A DNA stretch of 64,000 nucleotides from Trissonchulus latispiculum. Lineage: Eukaryota > Nematoda > Enoplea > Enoplida > Ironidae. Made by a program: the position numbers and the translations under genes. The DNA is taken from contig JASAND010010797.1 in the NCBI GenBank assembly GCA_030248195.1, positions 62,001 to 126,000 of the forward strand, in the 5' to 3' direction. The notes beneath the pieces were generated by a model. That model had not been told where the DNA came from. It did no database searches and saw only the letters and a program-made list of their open reading frames with translations. Below, in pieces: positions 1 through 11,395 of the stretch; positions within the stretch are counted from its first letter, which is position 1; each line of letters opens with the position of its first letter.

Positions 1-19
1 GAATTCCAGGAAGACGCTT

Positions 20-1549
20 AGGGCCTATTTCTTTAAAGATTAAACGGATTAAAAATAAGTCGGACTAAAATGTTAACGGCTCTTTCTTTAATGCAGGATT
101 AAATGAATTAAAACTAACTCGTTTAAGGTGGTGATTCCTTTTAGAGACATCAACTTTGAACCCTTATTACTCATTGATTACTTGGAGTTAAAAAGCCATT
201 TTTATATGAAAATGGAGCTTAACATTTTCTCTTTCTAATGCATACCATGAAACTAACTTCAGGTTTCGAAATCTATTTTACTGGATTTTCGAAGTACTTT
301 AATTTTCCAGATTTTTTTCAGACTAAAGTAAATTTTTTCGTGAGGCATCGGCTACATCATTCGATTCCACTATCAAATAGCTGGGGACCATTTTTTAATT
401 ATCATGAAATCACTCTTCGTTATGAAGAAATTAGCTAAAATGTTTGCGCAATCTGGATTTTGCCTACTTTTCCCAACTTTAGCAAGCGGCCACTTTAGCT
501 AGAAAGCAGCAATCGGGACAACTAAAAAAGGGTCCCTGGGTATTTTAGTGTAAAACACCCCAGTAAGTGGCAACCATCTAGCTTGCATAGTAAATTCTCC
601 ACACTCGCTGGAAAAAATTGGTCATGTTTTTCAGAAACTACATTTTTTATGATAGCAGCTCACGGGATAGCAGTTGGAATATTATCATGCCTCGGATAAT
701 CGGCCTCGACGAGACCTTCAAATCGACACACTTAGTTTAATTTTACGGCTTGCGTAGCTCATGAAATCGTGGATTATTTGATATCTGCAAAAATAACAAG
801 TTTTCAACGCCAAAATAGGAATATCTGCTATATCTCACAGTAGAGAAGAGCTAGAAAGTTGCTTCCTAAAGCAAAAATGTAGAGCTCAACGAGATCTTCC
901 AAATGAATATAGTCATAGCTATGCAGCTGCTGAGTGCTGCTCAACTGTCAGAAACCGTCCTGAACGGAAAATTCGAAATTTTGAAGCGGGATTGCGCGGA
1001 GGGTGTTAGAACACCAAATGGACTTATTTTGGAAAGTTTCATCAAATTTCATCTTGGTTTGAGCCGTCAACCAACAATATGTGCCCAAATGGAATCACCA
1101 CCTTAATCCGACCATCTTTAATCCTCGGATTAAACGAGTTAAACTCAATCCCTTTAATCCGCCATTAAAGAAACAGCCAATAAAAATTTTAGTCCGACAT
1201 CATTTAATCCGTTTAATCCGCGTAGCTGCACGAGGATTAAAAACTAATTGAAAATGCACGAGACGGGTTAAATGCATTAAAACTAATCTTTAAAGGAACA
1301 GCGATTAAGCAGGTCGGATTAAAATTAAATCCTTGATTTTTTTAGTCCAAAGTGCGAATAAAGGAACAGGATTATATTAAAATTTTAATCCTAGGTGCAA
1401 TAAAGAAACAGGATTAAATTTAATCCGTTTAACTATTTTAACTCGCTGGGTTAAATTTTAATCCGTTTAATCCGAGGTGCTATTTCTTTAATGCGGATTA
1501 ATTTTAATTTAATCCGGTTAATCTTTGAAGAAATAGGGCGTTAGTAAAA
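20..1549. mobile_element. TTTAATCC foldback element, copy 1
   Basis: Both ends carry inverted sequence starting GGGCCTATTTCTTTAAAG at the left and its diverged complement near 1520-1547. The subterminal DNA is a degenerate array of TTTAATCC/GGATTAAA units on both strands (1-120 and 1103-1540). A separate element (127-1102) sits inside it. The second copy, at 18672-21142, has the same ends and arrays but a different middle. No coding capacity is seen. It looks like a non-autonomous foldback DNA transposon; the superfamily is unknown because no clean target duplication can be read. Confidence 0.6.
127..1102. mobile_element. TTAA-flanked MITE, copy 1
   Basis: The ends are the inverted pair GGTGGTGATTCC and GGAATCACCACC, each directly flanked by TTAA (123-126 and 1103-1106). 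A second copy lies at 22735-23716 with the same ends and TTAA flanks and is similar along its whole length. TTAA target duplications are typical of piggyBac-type transposases, so this may be a piggyBac-like non-autonomous element, but the terminal bases are not the usual piggyBac ones. A 66-codon open frame at 238-438 is open in both copies, though conservation at protein level is not shown. Confidence 0.7.
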
Positions 1550-1675
1550 GATCCTTGCAGCCTTTCTATCACATCAATGTATATCTTTTAAATAATGAGA
1601 TGACCAAACCTCCGAATGCATTTTCCAATCTAGGTCTGACATAAATTTTATAAAGTCTAAGGACCTTTTCGCGCG

Positions 1676-1980
1676 CGAGTTAAACGAGTTAAAATTAACT
1701 CGATCCTTTTCGTTAAAAGAGTTGAATGAGTTAATTTTAACTAGCTGGGGTTAAACGAGTTGAACGCTTTTTAACTCTGTGCTCGCGCGAACAGGGGTTA
1801 AAATTAACTCGTTTAACTCTACCTGCATTCGCGCGCACATAATGGGTTAAAATCCACGGAGTTAATTTTAACTCAACCCCTTTTTGCGCGCGAGTTAAAA
1901 TTAACTCCTTTAACTCAGCAGCAACTTTTCCCATTGAATTTTAACCCTCGATTCTGCACGGGGGTTAAACGAGTTAAAAA
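1676..1980. repeat. Degenerate GAGTTAA array
   Basis: About 300 bp of GAGTTAA/TTAACTC motifs on both strands, broken by GCGCGCGAG-type GC patches. It resembles the subterminal arrays of the TTTAATCC foldback next to it but with a different core motif. Element boundaries cannot be fixed. Confidence 0.5.
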
Positions 1981-2373
1981 AAAGGTAGGCCGCCTGAAGT
2001 CACTACAGGTCAACTAAACCAAAAGTCGTATTTTATTTAATATTTTGGCTTGTTTATTGTGTTAATACAAGAGTTTTTTTACAAAAATCTTTATTTTTCG
2101 GTTCAGAATAAATAGTTAACTGTTACTGCATTTGCAAAATAAGTAGTGTGGAATAATAAGTAATTGCATAAAACGTGTTGAGAAAAGTCGCGAAATTGAT
2201 CCTATGAATAGTGACATAGTTACTGGTGCATGCATTGTATTGTATGTAACCATTTTGGCCACTGTTATAAATGTACGTATATATACGTATATTCGTAGTA
2301 TGCAGATTCGTATGTTTTGCTTCGTGCTTATGTGTCTTAGTTCTGGCCAAATAAACGCTTTGTTGTTGTTGTT

Positions 2374-3126
2374 GCTACGTTCCGGCCCATGTCAAGATAA
2401 AAGTCACTTTTTGATGCGTTCTGATCTACCACTTGATTTTCTTGAAGCTTTTATTTCCATGGGGGTTCTTGGGGTTCTGGGGGTTCTTAATTTTTTGTAG
2501 ACATTTGATCTATAACTGTGTTTAGTTTCATTTTTTGATGGGGGTTCTGGGGGTTCTTGGGGGTTCTTAACTTTTCGAAGAGATTTGATCCGTGACTACA
2601 TATATTTAGTTTCAAATTTTTGATGGGGGTTCTTGGGGTTCTGGGGGTTCTGAAATTTTTTTCAGGAGATTTGATCCTCTACTGCCTAGTTTTAAGTGTT
2701 TGCTGGAAGTTCTGAGGGTTCTGGAGTCCGGGTGTACCGAAAAGTGTGCGCGTTGTCTGGGCTTAAATTAAGGACGAACTTGTTGTTCTTGTCGTCAGCT
2801 TTCGATTGATACCCATATTGTGGATATTGGATGTTTCATACACAGAATTTTCAGTCTAAGTTTATGAGAAAAGCCAGGAGGACCCCCCCCCCAGTACACC
2901 CCGGTTATATGCTACAAATTTGATGAGTAAGATACATATATACATATTATAAACATATCATGTCTGCTGAAGTACCTGCTGAAGGAAAGGATCCGCAACG
3001 TAGTCACGTACAAATCAAAGTCCTGGATGCAAACGCATGAAAAATATTTGAGAACCTCCTTTTTTTCTGATGGAAGTTCTGGGGGTTCTAACTTTTATCT
3101 TGACATGGGCCAAAGTTCCGAGTAGC
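2374..3126. mobile_element. TIR element with GGGGTTCT repeats
   Basis: The left end (2374-2412) contains GGCCCATGTCAAGATAAAAG, and the right end (3090-3126) holds its reverse complement, with GCTAC outermost on both sides. The middle has G-rich GGGGGTTCT repeats. No transposase frame is visible. It is probably a non-autonomous DNA transposon about 750 bp long. Confidence 0.55.
2457..2700. repeat. Tandem repeat, ~95 bp unit, ~2.5 copies
   Basis: Three successive blocks each contain a GGGGGTTCTTGGGGTTCTGG-like core followed by a short A/T stretch and AGATTTGATCC/T. The unit is roughly 95-100 bp. The array lies inside the TIR element around it. Confidence 0.6.
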
Positions 3127-3156
3127 AAAATCATGAAATTTCAGTAAATTTAACAG

Positions 3157-3300
3157 TTGTTTTTTGCGTACCGAACGAAATTTTATGCGGACGATACGGA
3201 TATCCAGTTACTTAAACAGGCCGACCAAAAACTTAAGACTTTAAGTAAAGCTAAATGTATACGGCACATCTTTTATTTAACTCAGCTCAGATTAGCACTC
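3157..3300 (+). pseudogene. Possible reverse transcriptase remnant
   Basis: A short open stretch reads FYADDTDIQLL, which resembles the catalytic Y/F-A-D-D motif of LINE reverse transcriptases and the residues that usually follow it. Nothing recognisable as reverse transcriptase lies on either side, so this is either a small decayed fragment or chance. Confidence 0.2.
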
Positions 3301-3468
3301 ACATTAGTCGGACAACAAACACCTCTGCAAGAGGCACCAGTCAGGTTTTTGCCTTTTTTTAGGTTTTCCAATAGGAATGCTTGCAGTGCGGTCTTAAACT
3401 TAAACACGAGCATCGATAGGGTTGCTATTTCTCTGGCAGCGGCATCACGCTTCAGTAGGCTGTGTATA

Positions 3469-5320
3469 GGGTTGCGCCGTTAGCAAAATTACGGGGCCGG
3501 AGCCGGGCCGGGGCCTTCCCAGAGTGCGGGGCCGGGTCGGGGCCGGGGCCGGCCCGGCCCGGGCCCGGCCCCAAGCCCCGGCCCCGCTACATGGCCCCAG
3601 CCCCGGCCCCGTTACATGGCCCCGGCCCCGGCCCTGTTACACGGCCCCGGCGGCCCCGACGGCCCCAGCGGCCCCAGACTCCATTTAACAGCCTTTTGCT
3701 TACCCCTTTGCAAGAGTATTGGCAATATACCTCGTACTGACAGTCTTTATGCTTAATTCGGATTCTATCTTTGCGTGTCAGCAATCTAAGCGATTGCGGA
3801 GTTTTGAGCACCAGTGTTGCTTAGGAGCTACACATAGGTGCATTAGGGAATTAGGTAGTTAGCGTTTGACAGGCGATCATGAAATGACAATAAATGTTTG
3901 GCTTTTCCTATAATTTGGAATGAAGTATGTAAGAATGTAGGTTGTATTGCTGAACCAAATACTGTAATTGTGCTACTTTGTTGTTTTGTATGCTAAGAGA
4001 AGGGAGGACTAGCCTGCTAAGAAATCAGAAACCTTTACTTAGGTATTTAAAAAAATAATTTCAGTTCGATATCAGAAGAAATAACTAATGGCAAGTCAAT
4101 CGTTTCGCGATCGTTTCGCGCAAAATAATTTAAAATTGGTTTTCTAATTTTAATTTGTCAATAGTTCAAAATAAGTTTGCAGTATGCGCTTTGATTTCTT
4201 TACAATACAACATTATCTTGTGACATTAACTCCTATCGGACTAGTGAAACTAGCGAAATACCAACAAACGGAATTGAGATTAGTTATCTAAATAGATCAG
4301 AGACGAACTTGAACTTTCCTACCTATCAACTTTTCGAAGTAAAACTTGCTGATATGGAAACAAAAAGCTTCTGATTCGATCAAAAAAACTGGAATATCTC
4401 TAAGTCTAAATTTAATATAGTACACAATCATTATATTTTATTTAAATTAATTTATTTAGCAATAATAGTAATATATTTAAATATCTAATTATACATTCAA
4501 AATAACTAGCAGAAAATAGGGAACGTGAAGCATTGTAAAACAGAAAGTTTTTTATATTGCGAAAGTTTACAGGAATTACTGAATTATTATTAATTTTAAT
4601 TAATTAGATAATTACAAAATGATGCGGGATTTTGCGGGATAGGATTTATTAAATTTGCGGGACTACGAGATCCCGCGGGACGGAACAAGCAAATTTAGTT
4701 CGGGGCCGGAGGGGCGGGCCGAAACACTTCGTCCCGCGTCCGCGTCTGTGGCTGGCACAACGTCACGTTACAACAGAGAATTGTGTGCTGTGCTACATAT
4801 ACTAGTGATGTTTCAGCACCTGAAACTGGAACTGAAAATATTTTCAGTCAGTACGTATTTCAGTTTCAGCACCTAAAACTGAAACTGAAACTGAAATTTA
4901 TTTGGACGAGACCTGAAACTGAATCTGGATTTTGAAGTTCCTATGAGCAACCGTCTGAAACTGAAAATCAAATAAAATGAGGCCTGAAACGGAAACTGAA
5001 AATCAGATAAAATTAGTCCTGAAACTGAATTTGAATCTGAAATTCCGCCGAGCAACCGCCTGAAACTGAAATAAAAAGGCTGCCTGAAATATCACTACTA
5101 CATACGCCAAGAAATAGCCATATGCACAGCAGAAAATATATAATAAAGTGTGTTATATACGTCCTGACGGCCCGACTTGGCCTCCGGGGCTTACGGGGCC
5201 GCCGGGGCCGTGTAACGGTCCCGGGCCCCAAAGTCAACGGGGCCGGGCCGGGGCCGGGCCGTTAAAAAACTTTGCGGGGCCGGGCCGAAACGGGGCCGTT
5301 ACACGGCCCCGGCGCAACCC
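3469..5320. mobile_element. GGGGCC-array TIR element, copy 1
   Basis: Terminal inverted repeats GGGTTGCGCCG and CGGCGCAACCC are each flanked by TA (3467-3468, 5321-5322), as expected for a TA target duplication (Tc1/mariner-like or a similar superfamily). Directly inside each end is a block rich in GGGGCC/GGCCCC: about 200 bp at 3490-3680 and 150 bp at 5165-5310. The core is AT-rich, with a CTGAAA-repeat MITE at 4803-5097. A full second copy lies at 44529-46467. No transposase frame is visible. Confidence 0.75.
4803..5097. mobile_element. CTGAAA-repeat MITE nested in GGGGCC element
   Basis: The ends TAGTGATGTTTCAG and CTGAAATATCACTA are imperfect inverted repeats. The interior is made largely of CTGAAACTGAAA units. 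The same insert occupies the same place in the other GGGGCC element (45930-46230), so it was present before those copies separated. Confidence 0.55.
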
Positions 5321-5654
5321 TAGGTGAAATTCAATGAATTAACTCCGTGCGGATGCTATTACTGTTTGAGGACCGCCGACTAGCGTGTGAGGCAAACTGC
5401 ATTTTCTTGACAAAAGAATTCTGCCTTTTATCTAATTCATTGGAAAGTGTAACGTCAACTGAATAGAATGAAAGACTTTAAAATCAACTGGATAGCGAGC
5501 GAGGCGTCTTTTCAAGGCTGCTGAAATCTAGAAAAGTCCACTTATTCTTTCATATACAAAGTAACCTCAAAAATCGGGTACCCCAAAAATCTGATCCGGT
5601 GGAATCCAGACAGTAATTTAATCTAAACAGGTTCAAAGTAACTGCAAAATTGAT

Positions 5655-5659
5655 AAAAA
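5655..5659 (-). terminator. Pol III terminator of tRNA-Lys
   Basis: A run of five T on the minus strand lies 6 bases after the tRNA 3' end, the usual RNA polymerase III stop signal. Confidence 0.6.
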
Positions 5660-5665
5660 GATTTT

Positions 5666-5738
5666 CGCCCGATGTGGGGCTCGAACCCACGACCCCAGGA
5701 TTAAGAGTCCTGTGCTCTACCGACTGAGCTAACCGGGC
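5666..5738 (-). tRNA. tRNA-Lys (anticodon CTT)
   Basis: A complete 73-base cloverleaf with no intron. The 7-bp acceptor stem GCCCGGT pairs with ATCGGGC (one G-T pair), and the discriminator base is G. The A box contains TAGCTCAGTCGG and the B box GGTTCGAGCCC. The anticodon stem CAGGA/TCCTG closes the loop CTCTTAA, giving anticodon CTT (complement at 5703-5705). This is the canonical animal tRNA-Lys(CTT); it decodes AAG. The intact stems and downstream T run argue for a working gene. Confidence 0.96.
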
Positions 5739-5980
5739 TTGATGAAGAAAGGTGTAAAAGTGTAATATAAAAACAAATAAGTTTTAAACTGGAATGACAC
5801 TAAAACGAAGCTATGAAATATTTTCTCCTTTCCTATTATTATTTATTACGCTCATAGTTCACGTTCTAATTATTGATAGTCTAATGTCAGACTTCTACAA
5901 CAAAATCTCATTTTTAGGTAACACCAAGAACACAATACCATGTCACATGCATGCCATTTCCATTACATTTTATCAGTACA

Positions 5981-6677
5981 TAGAGATGAGGACGAGCCGG
6001 ACTTTCCGGCTCGGCTCGGCTCGGCTCGCGGTCATACCCGGCTCGGCTCGGCTTGGCTCGGAAAAATTTTGAAAGTGGGTCGGCTCGGCTAGGCTCGCCA
6101 AGCTTGAAATTTCAAATTCGCCATATTGCATGGAATTTTTTTATTTTGTTCCTTGTTGTCTTGGTCAAATTTATTAACGAAGTCGTAACCAGTTATGATT
6201 ACAAGTTAAGATTTATCTTTAACCTCTCAAGATCATATTATATACTCGAATACTAGAAGCAGTTACAACTTTTTCGCTATCTGATAAAATAAAAATACTA
6301 CAAATACCCAGAAACACGGAATAATGGAATTTACAGGTAAGATTTTTATGAAACCAAAACTGAGACAAAAAAATGAAATAAGTCAAAAGTTTTTCTTACT
6401 AAAAGTATATCAATACCATGCACAAGTTGGCGTCAAGGACAGCCTAATATTAAGATTAACATTTGCTTGCAAAATGCAAGGTATCGAGAAAACTAAAGAA
6501 AATTATTGGCAATTATTATTAGTCTTCGCTGAAATTATTGGCAATTTTACTTAAACAAGTTCGAAAATATTGCAGGAAATTTGGTCGAATTGCAATTTAT
6601 TGTTGGGGTCGGCTCGGAAGAAATTGCTGCCGGCGAGCCGAGCCGAGCCGAGCCGTGAGCCAAAATCGTCATCTCTA
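5981..6677. mobile_element. hAT-like MITE with GGCTC arrays
   Basis: Termini TAGAGATGA and TCATCTCTA are inverted. Directly inside are pentamer arrays, GGCTC at 5997-6092 and its complement GAGCC at 6635-6660. The flanks share CAGTACA (5974-5980 and 6678-6684), consistent with a 7-8-bp hAT-type target duplication. It shares its terminal bases with the GGCCC element at 9209-9618. No coding sequence. Confidence 0.7.
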
Positions 6678-6783
6678 CAGTACAGACAATTAGCCTAATT
6701 CATTCCGGAAAAGGAGTCTTACTCTGAAATGGGAAACAAATAGGAACAGGGATCTTTTTTCACAACTTCTCCTTCAAAACAAG

Positions 6784-7856
6784 CTATAGGTAAGGTAAAG
6801 GTAAAGTGACCCTGGAGAGAACTCCAGCCTACAGAAGGTTATAGGGTGCCGGTGCTTATCTCCGGATTCACAGCCCGCAGCCAGGAGCGACAACTCTAAT
6901 GTTGACTACATCTGTGGAAGGGGGGCCAGCCCTTCATCAGGCATTACGCCAGAACACAGACTCCTGTTACCTTCCCACCGCAGTGGTACCCATTTACCTC
7001 CCAGTTAAGGATAGACAGCTGGGTTGGCTGGAGCCCACGGCGAACCCATGTGTGCTTAGTCCCTTGCTCAAGGGGATTTGCGAAAGCCTTGTGGCAGCGG
7101 GGGGTTCGATCCTAGGACCGTAGGATCAAGAGTGCATAATTGCACTATATATAAGAAGAAGAGTAAGCCACTAGAGGGCTCCTCTTCTTGGCATTGCGTA
7201 ACGGTGCTCCGACCACAATACGCGAATGTTCCCCCGTTTGGTGGGGGGTAGCTCTCTTCGACAAAGCATACCCCCCCCTCCGTTTGGTGGGGGGGGGGGT
7301 AGCAGAAAAGAGGTCCCCGTTTGGTGGGGGCGCAGCCAACAGCCAATCAGATTGCAGAGACCCCCTCCCCGTTTGGTGGGGGGGTATAGCAGAGGATTAC
7401 GGTAGTTTTTGTTCTATTTGAAAAAGGGTCCCCGTTTGGTGGGGGGGGGTATGCAAAAGGGGTCCCCGTTTGGTGGGGGGGTATGCGAAAGGGGTCCCCG
7501 TTTGATGGGGGGGGTAGGCAAAAGAAGTCCCCGTTTTGGGGGGGGTCGCCAACAGCCAATCAGATTCAGCCAATTTCAGCCTGACTTGGCGACCCCCCCC
7601 CAAACGGGGACCCCTTTTGCATACCCCCCCACCAAACGGGGACCCCTTTTGCATACCCCCACACCAAACGGGGAGGGGGTATGCTTGTCGACCCCCCACC
7701 AAACGGGGGAACATTCGCGTATTCTGGTCGGAGCACCGTTACGCAATGCCAAGAAGAGAAGCCCTCTAGTGGCTTACTCTTCTTCTAATATATAGTGCAA
7801 TTATGCACTCTTGGTAGGATCTTTAGTCGAACACCTTACTGCTCGGCCATCGCGGC
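6784..7856 (+). repeat. Interspersed repeat split by a later insertion
   Basis: The left part (6784-7126) begins with GGTAAAGG repeats and runs to GGTTCGATCC at 7103-7112, a tRNA B-box-like string. The right part (7821-7856) resumes after the 7127-7813 element. The type (SINE, LINE tail or other) cannot be settled from one copy. Confidence 0.35.
7127..7813. mobile_element. Long-TIR foldback with CCCCGTTTGG arrays
   Basis: Arms of about 110 bp (7127-7240 and 7695-7813) are near-identical inverted repeats beginning CAAGAGTGCATAATTGCAC. Between them are repeated units of the form GTCCCCGTTTGGTGGGGGGG, direct on the left half and inverted on the right, so almost the whole element can fold into one hairpin. 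GTAGGAT flanks both sides (7120-7126, 7814-7820) as a target duplication. Confidence 0.8.
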
Positions 7857-8532
7857 ACGAAACGGAAAAACAAGCTATGAGCTAATTAAAAGCTAATTTA
7901 TTATAAGATAATTGGGTTGGAGGCTATTGGGTGGTCCAAATGCGTGAATACTTGAGTCTCAGTTGTTTAAAAAAATTAAATCTTTTAAAACTTTTGAATT
8001 TTTCATTCAAAAACGCTTTCTCTTGGAACCGATTTGGCTAAAAAGTTGCATATTGGGTTTTCTGGTCGCAGAACGCGAATCTGTAGTCCGTGTTTGATTA
8101 GCTCAGAAGTGGTTACAAGTTACAACTAAAGCTTACTTCATTAGCATATACAGAGCTAGCAAAAAACTTAATAAAATGACTTCAGGTTCGCGTTGTAATG
8201 AAGATGAATCCAGCGTAGGCTGTAGTTCGTCAGCGGAAAAACCGATTCACGGAGTGCTAGGGGAGTTTAGGTGCATTAAAATAACGCATAGATTATTCCG
8301 TCTCAGAATCAAACCTAGACATGAATATTGAATTTATTGATTTACTGCAATGATAATTTAGCAAGAATTCCTACTTCGCCCGACTTTGACAGCAAAAGAC
8401 AATCTAATTCCAAACTAATCAGATTATAAGACATTTCGATGGTAAATTAGAGAGAAGGCCTAGCCCATCCTGCGGAACCGCGTTTCCTGAAAGACATGCA
8501 TACTATTGCAAAATTTACCTGTACATAGGTGT

Positions 8533-10095
8533 CAGAGATGAAACCGGGTCACCGGGTCACCGGGTCACCGGGTCAGTTCGGGTCACTATATGGACCGGGT
8601 CACCGGGTCACCGGGTCAGGAGCTCTGACCCGGTCTTGACCCGGTATTTTTGACTGGAGGAATTTTTTTGCTGTTATAAGATATTTTTCAAAGTTTTACC
8701 AATTTTTGCCAACTGAAAACTTCAACAATTACTCAAAAACTAGCAATAAAAATATTCTTAACTTAATCGTGTAGTTTTCTTAAATGCTTGTCGCTGTAGT
8801 AGTGTCCTCATTATATTTGTAATGACCTGTCAAGTTTAGATCAAGGTTTGAAACTACAATGATTGCGTTGAATCTTAACTAGAAAATAAAAACTATTACA
8901 TGGGCCCTGAGAGTCTGAAATCTTTATTTTAAAATCTAAAATTCTCCATGCTCCATCTAGTGTAAGTGATTTCTCGCTGCTGCTATTATTTTTGGAGGGA
9001 AAGGGCCAGACTGTGGGTTTCAAATCTCGCTAAGAAGGAAAATCTCAGCAAAACAAGATTTACATATTCTGAGTTTTACTTTGCATTTTTGCAATTGTTA
9101 TGGCTTACAACATATCTTCAGGAACCAATTGTGATTGCTTTTATTTCATATTCTCTGAATCCTAGCCGTACGAAAAAATATTTCCAAAGAATTCCCGCTG
9201 AGTGAAGCTAGAGATGAGCACGGGCCGGATTTTTTCGGCCCGGCCCGGCCCGACCCGCTCCAAAATCTTGCTCGGCCCGGCCCGGCCCGGCCCGCTGGCA
9301 AAATTTTTCGGCCCGGCCCGGCCCGGCCCGCTCCAAGATTTGGCCCGGCCCGGCCCGCCAAAAGAAAATTTCCAAAATTTTACTAACAATATTATTTCAA
9401 AGGCTCCAATGCAACACGGAAACGCTAAATTATGCTACAAAATGTTAAATTTTGTTGGAAAATAGCCAGAATGAGTAGATATTTAGCTAATTTTAGCGAT
9501 TTTAGGACATTTTCTATAGTCGATCCGGCCCGTTTCGGCCCGCGCCGGCCCGCAGTTATAAAATTTTGTCGGCCCGGCCCGGCCCAGCCGGGCCGACGGG
9601 CCGAAATGCTCATCTCTAAGTGAAACTTCAATCATACAACTAAATGAAATATTTTACTAAATATGTAATGATAAAACAGAAAAGTGCTAATATTAAACCC
9701 TCTGATTAGAATTTAGATGATGTCATGACTTTGGCAAAGTATTTTGTTCCAATATGTTTGATTCAAAAAGCTATGTAGTTTACCTCACATCGACATCATT
9801 AGTGCAAAATCGTGCAAATCGTTTTAAATTTTCCGGCTTACTTACAATATTCACTTTCCAATGCTACTACTTTAAGGAAAGGAAAACTTTTGCCTAACTT
9901 GATATTTTAGTCGTCAAAAATGTCCAAAATGGTAAAAACACTCACCGCACCCTAATAAAGTATTTTTAATTTTTTGCAAGCTTAACCATGAATTTTCAAA
10001 AATACCGGGTCACCGGGTCACCGGGTCACCGGGTCAGGGGTCGACCGGGTCACCGGGTCACCGGGTCAGTAAATAGTGACCCGGTTTCATCTCTG
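8533..10095. mobile_element. hAT-like element with ACCGGGTC arrays, copy 1
   Basis: Termini CAGAGATGAAACCGGGTCAC and its complement are flanked by a perfect 8-bp duplication, ATAGGTGT (8525-8532, 10096-10103). The terminal CAG and 8-bp duplication fit the hAT superfamily. Octamer ACCGGGTC arrays sit at 8547-8650 and 10004-10075 and run in the same direction at both ends, only the outermost bases being inverted. A second copy is at 21514-22626. A 410-bp MITE (9209-9618) is inserted in this copy. No transposase is encoded. Confidence 0.85.
9209..9618. mobile_element. hAT-like MITE with GGCCC arrays (nested)
   Basis: Ends TAGAGATGAGCA and TGCTCATCTCTA are inverted, with GGCCC pentamer arrays inside both. 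It is flanked by AGTGAAGC (9201-9208) and AGTGAAAC (9619-9626), an 8-bp duplication with one difference. The homologous element at 21514-22626 shows the unoccupied site (CTGAGTGAAAC near 22180), so the insertion boundaries are confirmed by comparison inside this window. Confidence 0.88.
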
Positions 10096-10103
10096 ATAGG
10101 TGT

Positions 10104-11395
10104 AGTAGGCGACGAGTCAGTCGAGCTGACATAACGAAACAATATTAGTAGAAGTATCAGAAAATCAGAGGTATGCATTTGCCTCCACAGTCAAGTCACC
10201 TGCGTACAAGAAAATGACAGCTCCTTTACTAATATTGCCGGTAGAGGGGGATGAGAACTTGGAGCTTGTCCTATGGTCTGCGCCCCAAGCAAGCCACACC
10301 ACCAGTTCGCTATCTTTTCCCACCGAGTCGTACCGGATCCAAACCTTTTTTGCTATGGGAACCCCTGGCCGACCTGGGAGCGCGGGCGAGGCATAATAAA
10401 CAAACACAAAAAAAAAGAAATTGACCAAGCCCTACACAGAGCTCACGGCAAGCCAAGACTGAACCACAACGTAAAGGACCACGTACAAATGCCAGGACAC
10501 AAGGCCGGCACGGAGCAATGGTTTGGCGAATCTGTAGGGAGCTTCGAGCTGAGCATGAACCAATGTGAGCAAACACGCGAGTAGTTACTATGATGAGCGA
10601 ATAAACGTTTAGGGTCTTTAGTTAAGCACATGGTTGGCCCAACGGACTGAGCTTAGGGACTGGTTCAAAAATCAAAGCGTACATAGCATACGTAATTTTT
10701 GGTACGCCTTAATCGGAAACTTATAATACGCTTTGTAAAATGATTTTCTTGCCCAAAATCAATCAAGCTAGGAGATTTGTAGTTCTTGCAATAAAAATCA
10801 GGTTTTCTTTGTAAGCATGCGTGTCGGAAACAACTTACGAATGGAAGACTTAGCATTAGAGCCAGAAAGTCTGCTACATACATTTGGACAATACGATTTA
10901 ATGGCGTATATATTGAACGTATATACGCTTTTATTACAAAACATTTTTGAACCAGCCCCTTAATTTGCAAAAACTGCATAATTTGTTCGAGCGGGGACGT
11001 GGAAATCTGTTGTTTGCATCATTAGTGGTGATGCATTGAAATACTGTGGTCCCCGGTTCTGCCTGTTTCGACCTCCAGACGACGAAGACTGAATCAGAGC
11101 AGAGAGAATGATTTTGGTGGTAAATCAGGCACCACCAATAGGTAGGTCAACTTTATTCAGAATGGTTTTTCCAAACCCTAGCTCCAATCCGAGATAATTC
11201 TGTTTAACTTTGCTGGAGGACTACAATGAATTAATGAAATGAGACGTTAACCACTAGACAAATTTAAAAACTAAGTTGTTAGCACAATTAAAATTTGCAT
11301 GCAATTAGCAAATTTTATTGAAAAATAATTGTAACTACGATAAATGAGTACGGACGTATTGCAAAGTTGGAGCTAAGTGTCAACATCTTATGTAA
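10104..11395. other. Unassigned intergenic DNA
   Basis: No gene, RNA or repeat boundary recognised. A GC-richer patch at 10190-10600 has overlapping open frames on both strands that match nothing I know; it may be an old transposon fragment. Confidence 0.4.

Noticed and set aside
7068..7795. Many overlapping open frames rich in P-N-G-D and Q-T-G
   Set aside because: They come from the CCCCGTTTGG repeat units of a foldback element and are open in several frames on both strands.
9146..9631. Gly/Pro/Arg-rich open frames on both strands
   Set aside because: Made by GGCCC repeats of a MITE; overlapping frames on opposite strands are all open because of base composition.
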